From contig NZ_OY781616.1 of the NCBI RefSeq assembly GCF_963677005.1, positions 248,001 to 312,000 of the forward strand: a DNA stretch of 64,000 nt, read 5' to 3'. Positions within the stretch are counted from its first letter, which is position 1, and the number at the start of each line of letters is the position of its first letter. The position numbers were made by a program, and so were the translations under genes. The stretch is from Maridesulfovibrio sp. GTDB lineage: Bacteria; Desulfobacterota; Desulfovibrionia; Desulfovibrionales; Desulfovibrionaceae. Shown piece by piece: positions 54,845-63,971 of the stretch. A model generated the notes under the pieces. The model did not search any database and had not been told where the DNA came from. It saw nothing but the letters and a program-made list of their open reading frames with translations.

Positions 54845-56338
54845 ATGACAGTTAGCACAGAATTCATCACCAGTTCGCGTGTCCTGATCCCCATCTGCAT
54901 CACCTTTGTCGCTCCGTTCTTCATCTGGTTTTTCAGGAAGAATATCAACAAACGTGAGGCTGCATCCATCTGGGCCGGGATACTTACCTTCATATCGGTC
55001 GCTTCCATGATCCCCGATGTGCTGGCCGGACGTATCGTAACATATACCCTGTTCACCCTTTTTCCGGGTGTGACGGTTTCCTTCGCGGCGGACGGACTTG
55101 CTTTCGTCTTCGCACTTATAGCATCGTTTTTGTGGGTGTTCGCCACAAGCTACAACATCGGCTACATGCGCACTTTAAACGAGCATGCGCAGACCCGGTA
55201 TTATTTCTGCTTCGCGGTAGCAATCTTCGGGGCGGAAGGTGTGGCCTTTTCCGGCAACATATTCACCCTCTACCTGTTCTATGAAGTAATTTCTGTATTC
55301 ACCTACCCGCTGGTCGCCCATCATCAGGATGACGAAGCTTTCAACGGGGCGCGTAAATACATGGTTTACCTGATGGGTACATCGAAGCTGTTCCTGCTCC
55401 CGGCCATGGTGCTTACCTACGTGCTGGCCGGTACTCTCGATTTCCATCTCGGCGACATTTCTCAGGGAATTTTCCCCGCAGACGCCGATCCGACACTGGT
55501 CACAATCACCTATGTTCTCTACATAGCAGGGTTGGCCAAGGCCGCACTCATGCCGTTCCATAACTGGCTGCCGTCAGCCATGGTCGCAGCGACTCCGGTT
55601 TCCGCTCTGCTGCATGCGGTGGCGGTTGTTAAGGCCGGTGTGTTCTCCGTGTCCAGAGTGATACTCTCCGGCTTCGGAGTGGACCTCATGGATAAACTTG
55701 GGCTGGGGCTTCCGACAGCATATCTGGCGGCCTTCACCATTGTGGTCGCTTCGCTGATCGCCCTGACCAAGGACGATATCAAGGCGCGGCTGGCCTATTC
55801 CACGGTCAGCCAGCTTTCCTATATTATAATAGGTGTTGCCATGCTGACCCCTGACGCTGTTCAGGGAGGGCTGATGCACATCGCCCACCACGCCTTTTCC
55901 AAGATCACCCTGTTCTTCGGGGCCGGTTCAATATACGTGGCCACCCATCTCAAGAAAATCAGTCTGATGGACGGGCTCGGACGGCGAATGCCCTGGACTT
56001 TCGGTGCGTTTGCCATAGCGACCCTTTCCATGATCGGGGTTCCCCCGGTCTGCGGGTTCGCGACCAAGTGGTATCTGGTCAAAGGGGCCGTAAGTATCGG
56101 TCAGTGGTGGCTTCTGGCCGCGCTGCTGGCCAGTACTCTGCTCAACGCCGGATACTTCGGACCGATTGTCTACCGGGCCTTCTTCAAGGCTCCCGCCCCT
56201 GATGCGAATCTGGAGCAATACAGCGAGGCTCCGCTGTGCATGGTCATTCCCCTGTGTACCACGGCCCTCATATCGGTCTGGCTGGGACTTTATCCCCAGA
56301 CTTTCCTGAACTTCATCAACGTGTTCGGTAAATTCTAA
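54845..56338 (+). CDS. MrpD/NuoL-type antiporter-like subunit, additional
   Basis: 497-residue membrane protein with about 14 helices, of the antiporter-like family shared by NuoL/M/N and MrpA/D. Visible: YEVISVFTYPLVAHHQDD (the glutamate of the E-K pair), ALMPFHNWLPSAMVAATPVSALLHAVAVVKAGV, and LAYSTVSQLSYIIIGVAM. It is shorter than NuoL and resembles MrpD-type proteins; it lacks the C-terminal lateral helix. It is in the usual place of nuoL, but a second, longer protein at 56600 has the NuoL C-terminus. It therefore looks like an extra pumping unit. Ion specificity (proton or sodium) is not evident. Confidence 0.9.
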   Translation: MTVSTEFITSSRVLIPICITFVAPFFIWFFRKNINKREAASIWAGILTFISVASMIPDVLAGRIVTYTLFTLFPGVTVSFAADGLAFVFALIASFLWVFATSYNIGYMRTLNEHAQTRYYFCFAVAIFGAEGVAFSGNIFTLYLFYEVISVFTYPLVAHHQDDEAFNGARKYMVYLMGTSKLFLLPAMVLTYVLAGTLDFHLGDISQGIFPADADPTLVTITYVLYIAGLAKAALMPFHNWLPSAMVAATPVSALLHAVAVVKAGVFSVSRVILSGFGVDLMDKLGLGLPTAYLAAFTIVVASLIALTKDDIKARLAYSTVSQLSYIIIGVAMLTPDAVQGGLMHIAHHAFSKITLFFGAGSIYVATHLKKISLMDGLGRRMPWTFGAFAIATLSMIGVPPVCGFATKWYLVKGAVSIGQWWLLAALLASTLLNAGYFGPIVYRAFFKAPAPDANLEQYSEAPLCMVIPLCTTALISVWLGLYPQTFLNFINVFGKF

Positions 56339-56349
56339 GGAGAGTCACC

Positions 56350-56610
56350 ATGAGTAACAAATTCGGAAACTGGTTTGAAACCCAACGCACGGAAAATCTG
56401 AAGTTCTGGAAAATCCTGTTTGTGGCTTTTCTGATCGTGCTGGTGGCCCTCAACTTCTTCATTCATCCCCATCACGCGGAGTATCATTATGATATCTATC
56501 CGGGGTTCTGGGAGATTTTCGCTCTGGTATCATCCGTGGGCATGGTTTTCCTGATGAAGATCCTTATCCAACCATTTCTCGTAGGTCCGGAGGAAGACGA
56601 TGACAATTAA
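56350..56610 (+). CDS. Small two-helix membrane protein of the nuo operon
   Basis: 86-residue protein. Helix 1 is about residues 20-38 (WKILFVAFLIVLVALNFFI), followed by HPHH at 39-42 and a short loop, and helix 2 about 53-72 (FWEIFALVSSVGMVFLMKIL). The C-terminus ends in an acidic GPEEDDDN. A GGAG binding site precedes the ATG. Its end overlaps the following NuoL-like gene by 11 bases. I do not recognise the family. Placement between two antiporter-like genes suggests it assembles into, or helps assemble, the membrane arm. Confidence 0.75.
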   Translation: MSNKFGNWFETQRTENLKFWKILFVAFLIVLVALNFFIHPHHAEYHYDIYPGFWEIFALVSSVGMVFLMKILIQPFLVGPEEDDDN

Positions 56611-58372
56611 CGGTTTTCTCCATCCCGCGCTGGCTTTTATAGCACTGGCCGTGGCCCTGCCGTTCTTTCGGGGCAGGCAGTGGAAATGGCTGCTGCTCAT
56701 TCCGCCGGTGATTGCCATAGTGGTTGTCTTTACCGCGACCATGGGTAATTTCGGGGTTCTTCCCTATCTCGGCAACGTACTTGTACTCGGCAGGGTGGAC
56801 AAACTTTCGCTGGTCTTTGCCAACGTATTTGCCATCCAGTCGCTGATCGGCATGATCTATGCCCTGCACATGGATGACAAGGCTCACCATGCGGCAGCGG
56901 CCCTTTATGTGGCGGGTTCATTCGGCTGCGTTTTTGCCGGCGATTACCTGACCCTGTTCATGTTCTGGGAACTCATGGCCGTGGCTTCGACCTTTCTGGT
57001 CTGGCTGCACCGCACGAAGACTTCTTCGGCTGCCGGTTTCCGGTACTTCCTGTTCCACATGCTCGGCGGGCTCTTCCTGCTCGGCGGACTGCTGCTCCGG
57101 TATCACGAAACAGGTACTTTCGCCTTTCTGCCTGTGGACCCGCATGCCATGCAGTACTATGACTGGCTGATCCTCACCGGATTCTGCGTCAACGCCGCGG
57201 TTGTTCCGCTGCATGCATGGCTTCCGGACGCATATCCCGAAGCCACTGTTCCGGGCGCGGTATTCATGTGCGCATTCACTACCAAGACGGCGGTGTACGT
57301 TCTCGCCCGTGGATTTGCCGGGGTCTACTTCCTGGCCGTGGCCGGAACAATCATGGCTGTCTACGGTGTGCTTTACGCGTCCATGGAAAACAACGCCAGA
57401 CGCATCCTTTCCTACCACATTGTATCGCAGGTCGGTTACATGGTTGCCGGTATCGGTATCGGCACGGCCATGTGCATCAACGGGGCCGTGGCCCATGCCT
57501 ATGCCCACATTCTCTATAAGGGACTGCTGTTCATGGGTGTTGGAACCGTGCTTTACGCAGTCGGTTCCGCCGATCTTGACCGTCTCGGCGGGCTGGTAGG
57601 CAAACTGCCCGTAGTCATGCTTCTGTACATGGTCGGGGCCGTATCCATCTCCGGTATGCCGTTCTTCAACGGATTCATAAGCAAGACCATGACCATTACC
57701 GGAGCCGCGGAATCCCATCACACCCTGCTTGCAATCGGACTTGAAATAGCCGCTGTCGGTACGTTCCTTTCGGTCGGCATCAAGCTGCCGTACTTCGCCT
57801 TCTGGAATAAGCCGGCGAAGACGGACATCAAGCTGAAGCCGATTCCCAAGAACATGTTCGTCGCCATGGGAATAGCAGCAACTCTCTGCTTCGCTCAGGG
57901 CGTTTACCCCGAAATGCTTTACCGGCTGCTGCCTTTCGAAGTTGATTATGTGCCCTACACCAAGTGGCACCTGCTGCAGGCTTCCATGCTGCTGGCATTC
58001 ACCGGAGCTGGATTCTGGATCATGCGTAAGGTCATCGTGCCGCACCACGGCCGCAACCTTGATTTCGACAAGCTTTACCGTTTTATCGGCAACTCGGGCC
58101 TGCGTTTCGTCTGCCGGCCCATTGCCTGGGCGGATTCCATCTGGACCACCGTGTATCGCGTGATCGGTCTGCGCTGGCTCATGGATTCCGCCGCCGGATC
58201 ATCCTGGTTCGACCGCAAGGGGATAGACACCGTTGTGGACGGCACCGCGTATACGGTGCGTAATATCGGCAGGACGGGAGCGAAGATACAGACCGGACGA
58301 CTGCAGGACTACCTTGGTCTGGCTGTTGTCATCGCGCTCTGCATCTACGGACTTGTCTGGTACTTTGGATAA
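56600..58372 (+). CDS. nuoL: NuoL-type antiporter-like subunit with C-terminal lateral helix
   Basis: 590-residue membrane protein of the NuoL/MrpA/MrpD family. Core features: WELMAVASTFLVWLHR (glutamate of the pump), AAVVPLHAWLPDAYPEATVPGAVFMCAFTTKTAVY, and ILSYHIVSQVGYMVAGIGIG. After the 14-helix core (~1-455) it has a long C-terminal extension with a soluble segment and a final helix (TGRLQDYLGLAVVIALCIYG), matching the lateral helix and anchor of NuoL. The ATG overlaps the upstream small gene by 11 bases and has GGAGG shortly before. Symbol is by position and C-terminus; an Mrp-type label is possible. Confidence 0.88.
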   Translation: MTINGFLHPALAFIALAVALPFFRGRQWKWLLLIPPVIAIVVVFTATMGNFGVLPYLGNVLVLGRVDKLSLVFANVFAIQSLIGMIYALHMDDKAHHAAAALYVAGSFGCVFAGDYLTLFMFWELMAVASTFLVWLHRTKTSSAAGFRYFLFHMLGGLFLLGGLLLRYHETGTFAFLPVDPHAMQYYDWLILTGFCVNAAVVPLHAWLPDAYPEATVPGAVFMCAFTTKTAVYVLARGFAGVYFLAVAGTIMAVYGVLYASMENNARRILSYHIVSQVGYMVAGIGIGTAMCINGAVAHAYAHILYKGLLFMGVGTVLYAVGSADLDRLGGLVGKLPVVMLLYMVGAVSISGMPFFNGFISKTMTITGAAESHHTLLAIGLEIAAVGTFLSVGIKLPYFAFWNKPAKTDIKLKPIPKNMFVAMGIAATLCFAQGVYPEMLYRLLPFEVDYVPYTKWHLLQASMLLAFTGAGFWIMRKVIVPHHGRNLDFDKLYRFIGNSGLRFVCRPIAWADSIWTTVYRVIGLRWLMDSAAGSSWFDRKGIDTVVDGTAYTVRNIGRTGAKIQTGRLQDYLGLAVVIALCIYGLVWYFG

Positions 58373-58387
58373 ACTGGAGACAATGCA

Positions 58388-59923
58388 ATGCAAGAAGTAG
58401 CTTATCCTGTTCTGACCGTCCTCGTGTTCTTCCCGCTGCTGGCGGCCTTCGGACTCTTTTTTCTCCGGGGGGAAAACACCGTCAGGATTTACACTCTGGT
58501 CGCGTCAGTAATTGAACTCGCGCTTTCTCTCCCGCTGTTTGCAGGATTCAAACTTGATTCCGCCGCCTTCCAGTTCGTCGAAAGAACGGACTGGGTGGCG
58601 AAATGGGGAGTAGAATATTATCTCGGCACTGACGGCATCAGCTTTCTCATGGTCGTGTTGACCATTGCCGTGCTGCCGCTGTGTGTACTCTGTTCCTGGA
58701 CATACATCACCACTCGGGTAAAGGAATTCCATTTCTGCCTGCTCTTTATGACTGCGGCATGCGTGGGCGTCTTTACCTCTCTTGATCTGGTGCTCTTTTA
58801 TGTGTTCTGGGAAGCCATGCTGGTGCCCATGTATCTGCTCATCGCAGTATGGGGCGGACCGGAAAAACGTTATGCATCCTTAAAGTTCTTTCTCTACACT
58901 CTGGCCGGTTCAGCCCTGCTGCTTGTTGCGATAGTCGCTTTCAGGATTGCCGGCGGAACTTTCGCCATACCGGAACTGATGGAAAAGACCTTTTCCTTCG
59001 GATTCCAGTTCTGGGCGTTTCTGGCTCTTGCGTTGGCCTTCGCCATCAAGGTGCCCATGTTCCCGTTCCACACCTGGCTTCCTGCCGCACACGTTCAGGC
59101 TCCCACCGCAGGTTCGGTCATTCTGGCCTCGGTGCTGCTCAAGATGGGGACCTACGGTTTCCTGCGCTTCAACCTTCCGCTGACTCCGGCAGCGAGCGAA
59201 TATTTCGCTCCGGTAATGATCGCCATTTCCATAGCCGGCATCATCTACGGCGGGGTGGTTGCCCTTGGGCAGAGCGATATCAAGAAAGTTATCGCCTACT
59301 CATCAGTCGGCCATATGGGGTTTGTTACCCTGGGTATATTCCTCTTCAATCTGCGCGGATTTGAGGGCGCTCTTTTCCAGATGCTTAACCACGGCATCAC
59401 CACCGGCGGCCTGTTCATGATGATCGGAACCGTCTACGAGCGCAGCCACAGCCGCGAAATAACCGATAACATGGGACTCGGACAGTACATGCCCGCCTAC
59501 ATGTTCTTCTGGGGGCTGTTCGCTCTGTCCTCCTTCGGCTTCCCCGGCACCAACAGTTTTGTCGGCGAAGTTCTGGTCTTCGTGGGTGCTTTTGAACAGA
59601 ACCCGTGGGTCGGAGCATTGATGGTGCCCGGCGCCATGGTTGCTGCCGCCTACATGCTGAGGGTTTCCCTCAAGCTGGCCTGGGGCCGTCCTTCCAGCTG
59701 GAAGCAGTGGCCGGACCTGAATCTGCGCGAGTGGACGTATCTGGTAGTGCCTGCCGTTTTCGTTTTCTACATCGGTCTGGCACCGGGACTGTGTTTCAAG
59801 GTCATGGATGCATCCCTTCTCAAGCTAGAAAAGGATGTCAGAAAGGGCGCAAGTGTGGTTTCCATTGAAAAGGAAAGGCCCATGGAAATGGCCTTCAATT
59901 CCCTCAAGGGAATCATGAAGTAA
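58388..59923 (+). CDS. nuoM: Complex I subunit NuoM (antiporter-like)
   Basis: 511-residue membrane subunit with 14 helices. Diagnostic segments are LFYVFWEAMLVPMYLLIAVWGG (conserved E ~ residue 140), FAIKVPMFPFHTWLPAAHVQAPTAGSVILASVLLKMGTYG and KKVIAYSSVGHMGFVTLGIF, with LNHGITTGGLFMMIGTVYER. Standard length for NuoM. GGAG-type binding site before the ATG; it is 15 bases after the NuoL-like stop and 19 before nuoN. Confidence 0.95.
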   Translation: MQEVAYPVLTVLVFFPLLAAFGLFFLRGENTVRIYTLVASVIELALSLPLFAGFKLDSAAFQFVERTDWVAKWGVEYYLGTDGISFLMVVLTIAVLPLCVLCSWTYITTRVKEFHFCLLFMTAACVGVFTSLDLVLFYVFWEAMLVPMYLLIAVWGGPEKRYASLKFFLYTLAGSALLLVAIVAFRIAGGTFAIPELMEKTFSFGFQFWAFLALALAFAIKVPMFPFHTWLPAAHVQAPTAGSVILASVLLKMGTYGFLRFNLPLTPAASEYFAPVMIAISIAGIIYGGVVALGQSDIKKVIAYSSVGHMGFVTLGIFLFNLRGFEGALFQMLNHGITTGGLFMMIGTVYERSHSREITDNMGLGQYMPAYMFFWGLFALSSFGFPGTNSFVGEVLVFVGAFEQNPWVGALMVPGAMVAAAYMLRVSLKLAWGRPSSWKQWPDLNLREWTYLVVPAVFVFYIGLAPGLCFKVMDASLLKLEKDVRKGASVVSIEKERPMEMAFNSLKGIMK

Positions 59924-59942
59924 GCAACAGGAGATTATAGAA

Positions 59943-61364
59943 ATGAATGTTCAGCCAAATCTCTTCATGCCGGAACTGTTCACGTTCCTGATCATTGCCC
60001 TGTTGTTCGTACAGGCTGTGGGCAGCGCGAAGATGCGGGAGAATGTAGGTGTATGGCTTCCCATAGCGTCCGCGCTGGGGGTGGTTGTGGCCTTGCTTTC
60101 TCTCGGACAGGAAGGCCTTGTCTTCAAGGGGGCCTACAGGGTCGACGGACTTTCGCAGTTCTTCAAGGCCGCTGTTGCGGTCGGTTTCTGCGTAACCGTG
60201 CTAAATGCCACCCGCCAGCCCACTCTGGATAAAGAAAAACGGTCCGACTACTTTCTTTTCCTGGCCATATGCTCATGGGGACTCATGATGCTTGCCTCGG
60301 CTGTGGAACTGCTGACAATGTATCTGGCCCTTGAACTCTCCTCCTATTCCCTTTACGCAGTCATTTCCCTGCGTGCAAAGGATAAGGGGGCGGCGGAAGC
60401 GGCTATTAAATACATCCTCTTCGGAGCCGTTTCCACGGCTCTGGCACTGTACGGATTTTCCTACATACTGGCCGGAATGCAGACAACGTATCTGTCCGAA
60501 CTGGTCAATAAGAACTGGACTTTTGCAGCCTCTCCCATGGCCGTGACCGGTATGAGCCTGTTCCTCGCCGGAATGTTCTACAAGCTGGCTCTGTTTCCGT
60601 TCCATTTCTGGTGTCCGGATGTCTACGAGGGAGCGAGCAATGAAACCGCTGCCTTTGTGGCAACCCTGCCCAAGCTCGGAGCAGTAGTCATCCTCATCCG
60701 TCTGGCGGCCATGTTCAAGCCCGGCTATGATATTACCTCCATCATAGCCGTGCTGGGGGCTTTGTCCATGACATTCGGAAACCTCGTTGCGCTGGCACAG
60801 CGGGACGTGAAGCGCATTCTGGGGTACTCCTCTGTTGCGCATGCCGGATACATAATGATCGGCCTGGTTGCCGGAACTGCGGAAGGCCTCGCAGCCGCTT
60901 CGTTTTACGCTCTGGCCTACGTGGCCATGAACCTGACCTGCTTCTGGGTGGTCAGCCGGGTTTCCGTTGACGGCCGCAACCTGCAGCTTGACGATCTCAA
61001 CGGGCTGTACAAGCGCGCACCGGCACTTGCCTTTGCCCTTGCCGTCGGAGCGTTCGCACTTGTCGGACTTCCGCCCATGGCCGGTTTCATGGGCAAGCTG
61101 TTCCTCTTCTCGGCCGGCTGGAACCACGGCTACAACTGGCTGGTGATCATAGCAGGCATAAACACCGCCATCTCCATTTATTACTATCTGGGAATGGTTC
61201 GCCATGCCTATACCAAGGAAGCCGCGGACGATCTGCCGCTGCCGGATACCTCAACCTTCAGCTTTGCCGGTGCGGCTCTGCTTTCCATGCTGGTGCTCGG
61301 TCTTGGGCTCATGCCTGCCGGAGTTTTCGATTTCGCTCTGCAGGTGAAGACGCTTATTCCCTAG
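59943..61364 (+). CDS. nuoN: Complex I subunit NuoN (antiporter-like)
   Basis: 473-residue membrane subunit with about 14 helices. Motifs: YLALELSSYSLYAVISLRAKDKGAAEAAIKYILFGAVSTALALYG (the ELSSYSLY glutamate and downstream lysine), YKLALFPFHFWCPDVYEGASNETAAFVATLPKLGAV and ILGYSSVAHAGYIMIGLVAG. Ends the operon; the terminator follows 22 bases later. nuoE, nuoF and nuoG are not found anywhere in the window. Confidence 0.95.
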   Translation: MNVQPNLFMPELFTFLIIALLFVQAVGSAKMRENVGVWLPIASALGVVVALLSLGQEGLVFKGAYRVDGLSQFFKAAVAVGFCVTVLNATRQPTLDKEKRSDYFLFLAICSWGLMMLASAVELLTMYLALELSSYSLYAVISLRAKDKGAAEAAIKYILFGAVSTALALYGFSYILAGMQTTYLSELVNKNWTFAASPMAVTGMSLFLAGMFYKLALFPFHFWCPDVYEGASNETAAFVATLPKLGAVVILIRLAAMFKPGYDITSIIAVLGALSMTFGNLVALAQRDVKRILGYSSVAHAGYIMIGLVAGTAEGLAAASFYALAYVAMNLTCFWVVSRVSVDGRNLQLDDLNGLYKRAPALAFALAVGAFALVGLPPMAGFMGKLFLFSAGWNHGYNWLVIIAGINTAISIYYYLGMVRHAYTKEAADDLPLPDTSTFSFAGAALLSMLVLGLGLMPAGVFDFALQVKTLIP

Positions 61365-61386
61365 CCTGAAGGTTTCCTGAACATAG

Positions 61387-61431
61387 TACGAAAAAGCCCT
61401 GGCGGACTCAGTCCGCCAGGGCTTTTTCGTA
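61387..61431. terminator. Perfect 22-bp inverted repeat terminator of the nuo operon
   Basis: TACGAAAAAGCCCTGGCGGACT (61387-61408) and its complement (61410-61431) form a perfect stem around one central base; the practical loop is about seven bases. A-run on the left, five T on the right. A strong terminator that could also act from the opposite strand. Confidence 0.93.
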
Positions 61432-61628
61432 TCCTTTTTTCTCCGGATTGCACCGGTAACACTCTAGCTTCCATGACAGAGTTTACAGATTGTACTGCAG
61501 GCCGGAGTCTGCAATATATGAGTTATTAACATAATGTCGCTATGCTGTAATACGGCTGTAGTGCATTGGGAGGCTCATCATGTTCTCAGGGCAGCTGCAG
61601 ACAAATATGGTACAGGAGGAGAAATTTG

Positions 61629-63125
61629 ATGAATACAGTCAGGAGTGCAGCCGTCATGAATGATGATGGGACGGGCCGTTTAGAGCGGAAATCTGTTCAG
61701 GAGTATATTGATGAGACTCCGTTCTGGTCCGATGGGACCAGTGCCCCGTCTTCACCCATGACCGCAATGCAGTGGAGAATATGGCTTCTTGCTTCGGCCG
61801 GAAAGTTTTTTGAGGGCATGGTGGTATTCATGACTGGGGTGGCTCTGCCGCTCATCGTCAGGGAATACGGGCTCGGAGCGATGGAGAAGGGGGCCGTAAG
61901 CGCAGCTACTCTCTTCGGAATTCTCATTGGAGCGACCGCCCTAGGAGGACTGGCTGACAGTTACGGTCGGCGGCGGATGTTCATCGTTGAAATGATTCTG
62001 TTCATTGTCTGCCTTGTTGCCCTGATTTTCAGCCCCGGTTATATAATGATGGTAACCTGTCTGTTCGGGATGGGGCTGGCTCTCGGATGCGACTATCCCA
62101 CAGCGCACATGATCATTTCGGAATCCATCCCCAGTTCCGACCGGGGGAGGCTGGTGCTGAGCGCTTTTGCCTTTCAGGCTGTAGGGGCTTTGGCCGGGAC
62201 GATTGTCGGCTACCTGATTCTCTACAAGGAGCCGGAACTGCAGGCCTGGAGATACATGTACGGCGCTGCGGTCCTGCCTGCTTTTCTTGTACTCATCGGA
62301 AGGTTTCGTATTCCGGACAGCGGACACTGGCTCGTTTCCAAAGGCAGGATAAAGGAGGCAGAAGAAGCTCTCATGCGTCTCCTGCGCAGAGAACCGCATT
62401 ACCCGAAAGTGATCAGGATTGAGCCTCCTTCCTGTGATGAGAACGGGGATAACGGCGGGACCTATTCTGATCTTTTCCGCAGGCGGAACATTCGGGCCAC
62501 CATTCTTGCCTCCGTCCCGTGGTTCCTCCAGGATCTCGGAACATACGGCATAGGAATTTTCACCCCGACCATTCTGGGGACCGTCCTCGGCGCTGAGTCC
62601 GTATACGCGCGCAATATCGCCGATCTGATCCGTAACGATCTGCTGGCTGCAAAAGGGGCCGCATTCATTGATGTGCTTCTGCTCGTAGGCATACTGGCTG
62701 CCGTTCTTATGGCCGATAAAGTCGGGCGTATAAAGCTGCAGGTAGTCGGTTTCATAGGGTGTGCCGTAGGTTTGTTTATAGCATCCCTTTCCATGATGGC
62801 CGGATTTTCTTCTTCCGTGTCCATGGTGCTTCTTTTCAGCGGGTTCATGCTTTTCAGTTTCATGACCAACATGGGGCCGAACGCCATCACCTATCTGCTT
62901 GCCGGTGAGGTGTTCCCTACCTGCGTAAGGGGCAAGGGGGCAGGGCTGGCGGCATCCTTTGCCAAGATTGGAGCCGTGACAACCGCGTTTTTCTTCCCCG
63001 TGTTCCTGAAGGATTTCGGAGCCGGGCCGATACTTGCCGTTCTGGTGGGATGTTCTCTCCTTGGAGCTGCTATCACCTGGATTTTCAGAATCGAGACCAG
63101 CGGCGTGAATCTGGAAGAGTTGTAA
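61629..63125 (+). CDS. Major facilitator superfamily transporter
   Basis: 498-residue membrane protein with twelve predicted helices. MFS features: GGLADSYGRRRMF between helices 2 and 3, PTAHMIISESIPSSDRGR and the second-half ADKVGRIKLQVVGF, then EVFPTCVRGKGAG, typical of the sugar-porter/aromatic-acid branch. The first ~45 residues are hydrophilic. Start ATG 61629 lies eight bases after AGGAGGA; an earlier in-frame start at 61566 lacks support. An unusually long central loop (~250-310) is present. The substrate is unknown. No regulator is adjacent. Confidence 0.9.
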   Translation: MNTVRSAAVMNDDGTGRLERKSVQEYIDETPFWSDGTSAPSSPMTAMQWRIWLLASAGKFFEGMVVFMTGVALPLIVREYGLGAMEKGAVSAATLFGILIGATALGGLADSYGRRRMFIVEMILFIVCLVALIFSPGYIMMVTCLFGMGLALGCDYPTAHMIISESIPSSDRGRLVLSAFAFQAVGALAGTIVGYLILYKEPELQAWRYMYGAAVLPAFLVLIGRFRIPDSGHWLVSKGRIKEAEEALMRLLRREPHYPKVIRIEPPSCDENGDNGGTYSDLFRRRNIRATILASVPWFLQDLGTYGIGIFTPTILGTVLGAESVYARNIADLIRNDLLAAKGAAFIDVLLLVGILAAVLMADKVGRIKLQVVGFIGCAVGLFIASLSMMAGFSSSVSMVLLFSGFMLFSFMTNMGPNAITYLLAGEVFPTCVRGKGAGLAASFAKIGAVTTAFFFPVFLKDFGAGPILAVLVGCSLLGAAITWIFRIETSGVNLEEL

Positions 63126-63315
63126 ATTCTTGGAGTGCGTGGAAATTTGTTTTCCTGCTTGTTCCGCTTGCATAATGCTTCGGCATGCTTATATATTTAC
63201 GAGAAAGTATTAAACAGCAAATGACGGTTATCCGGGAAGTTTAAACGGTCGGGATAATTCCCGGTGCGGACCTGTCTGAAATTATAGGTGTCCGTGGACC
63301 GTTGGAGGTATAAAG

Positions 63316-63879
63316 ATGCATGAAGTAAGCATGGGCGGAACGTTGCGCGATTACCTGAGCGGCGAAGAAATAGATGAAACTACCTATGAGGAGTTCCGGC
63401 AGGCACTCGCGAAGCTGCTGGTGGAAGAATTGGGCTACCCCAAGGATTCGCTCAAGGCCAAGGTGGATCTGTGCTTTGAAATAGACGGCGAGGAAATGTG
63501 CCGGACTATTGATCTTGTGGTTTATGATCCTAATTCATTGCCGGTTCTGCTGGTGATGTTTTGCGCCGGGGATGTAGGCAGCTACGAGCGTGAGGCTGTA
63601 TGCGCCGGTAAGCTCTTTCAGGACGGTCCGGTTCCGTATGTAGTGATCAGCGATTCCATGGATGCCTTCCTGCTGGATGCGATTTCCGGTGAAACCCTTG
63701 CCCATGGCATGAGGTCCGTACCACCGTATGAGGAACTCATGCGCATGACCGCTGATTATGTCCGGCAGCCGCTGCCCGCGGAAAGGCGGGCCAAGATAGA
63801 GCGTATTTTCTATACCTATACCGGATTTCTGCAGGGAACCTGCTGCAGCGAATCCTGTTCGCTCCCTCCGCGTAAGTAG
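63316..63879 (+). CDS. Orphan HsdR N-terminal-like (PD-(D/E)XK fold) protein, likely inactive
   Basis: 187-residue protein resembling the N-terminal nuclease domain of type I restriction subunits (HSDR_N_2). The fold is visible: EEFRQALAKLLVEELGYPKDSLKAKVDL, then TIDLVVYDPNSLPVLLVM with Asp66. At the place of the catalytic E-x-K, the sequence reads M81-F82-C83 (VLLVMFCAG), so the acid and lysine are missing. The protein has a cysteine-rich end (TCCSESCSLPP). ATG 63316 follows GGAGG. No hsdM or hsdS is nearby. A structural or binding role is more likely than cutting DNA. Confidence 0.75.
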   Translation: MHEVSMGGTLRDYLSGEEIDETTYEEFRQALAKLLVEELGYPKDSLKAKVDLCFEIDGEEMCRTIDLVVYDPNSLPVLLVMFCAGDVGSYEREAVCAGKLFQDGPVPYVVISDSMDAFLLDAISGETLAHGMRSVPPYEELMRMTADYVRQPLPAERRAKIERIFYTYTGFLQGTCCSESCSLPPRK

Positions 63880-63931
63880 GGTCAAGAACTCTCCCGATTG
63901 GCCGGGGTAGTCTTGATTGAAGATTTTAGTC

Positions 63932-63971
63932 GGGGACCGGAAGAATTATACTTTCGGTCCCCTGTTTGTTT
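63932..63971 (+). terminator. Terminator after the HsdR-N-like gene
   Basis: GGGGACCGGAAG (63932-63943) pairs with CTTTCGGTCCCC (63951-63962) with one G-T wobble and a seven-base loop, followed by a T-rich stretch TGTTTGTTTT. Strong stem, interrupted T-run. Confidence 0.8.

Noticed and set aside
56918..58048. 376-codon frame antisense to the NuoL-like gene
   Set aside because: Polar, His/Gln-rich shadow of a membrane protein gene with high GC at third positions; no motif or start signal.
61941..63173. 410-codon frame antisense to the MFS gene
   Set aside because: Same reason: complementary shadow of hydrophobic codons; no recognisable domain.
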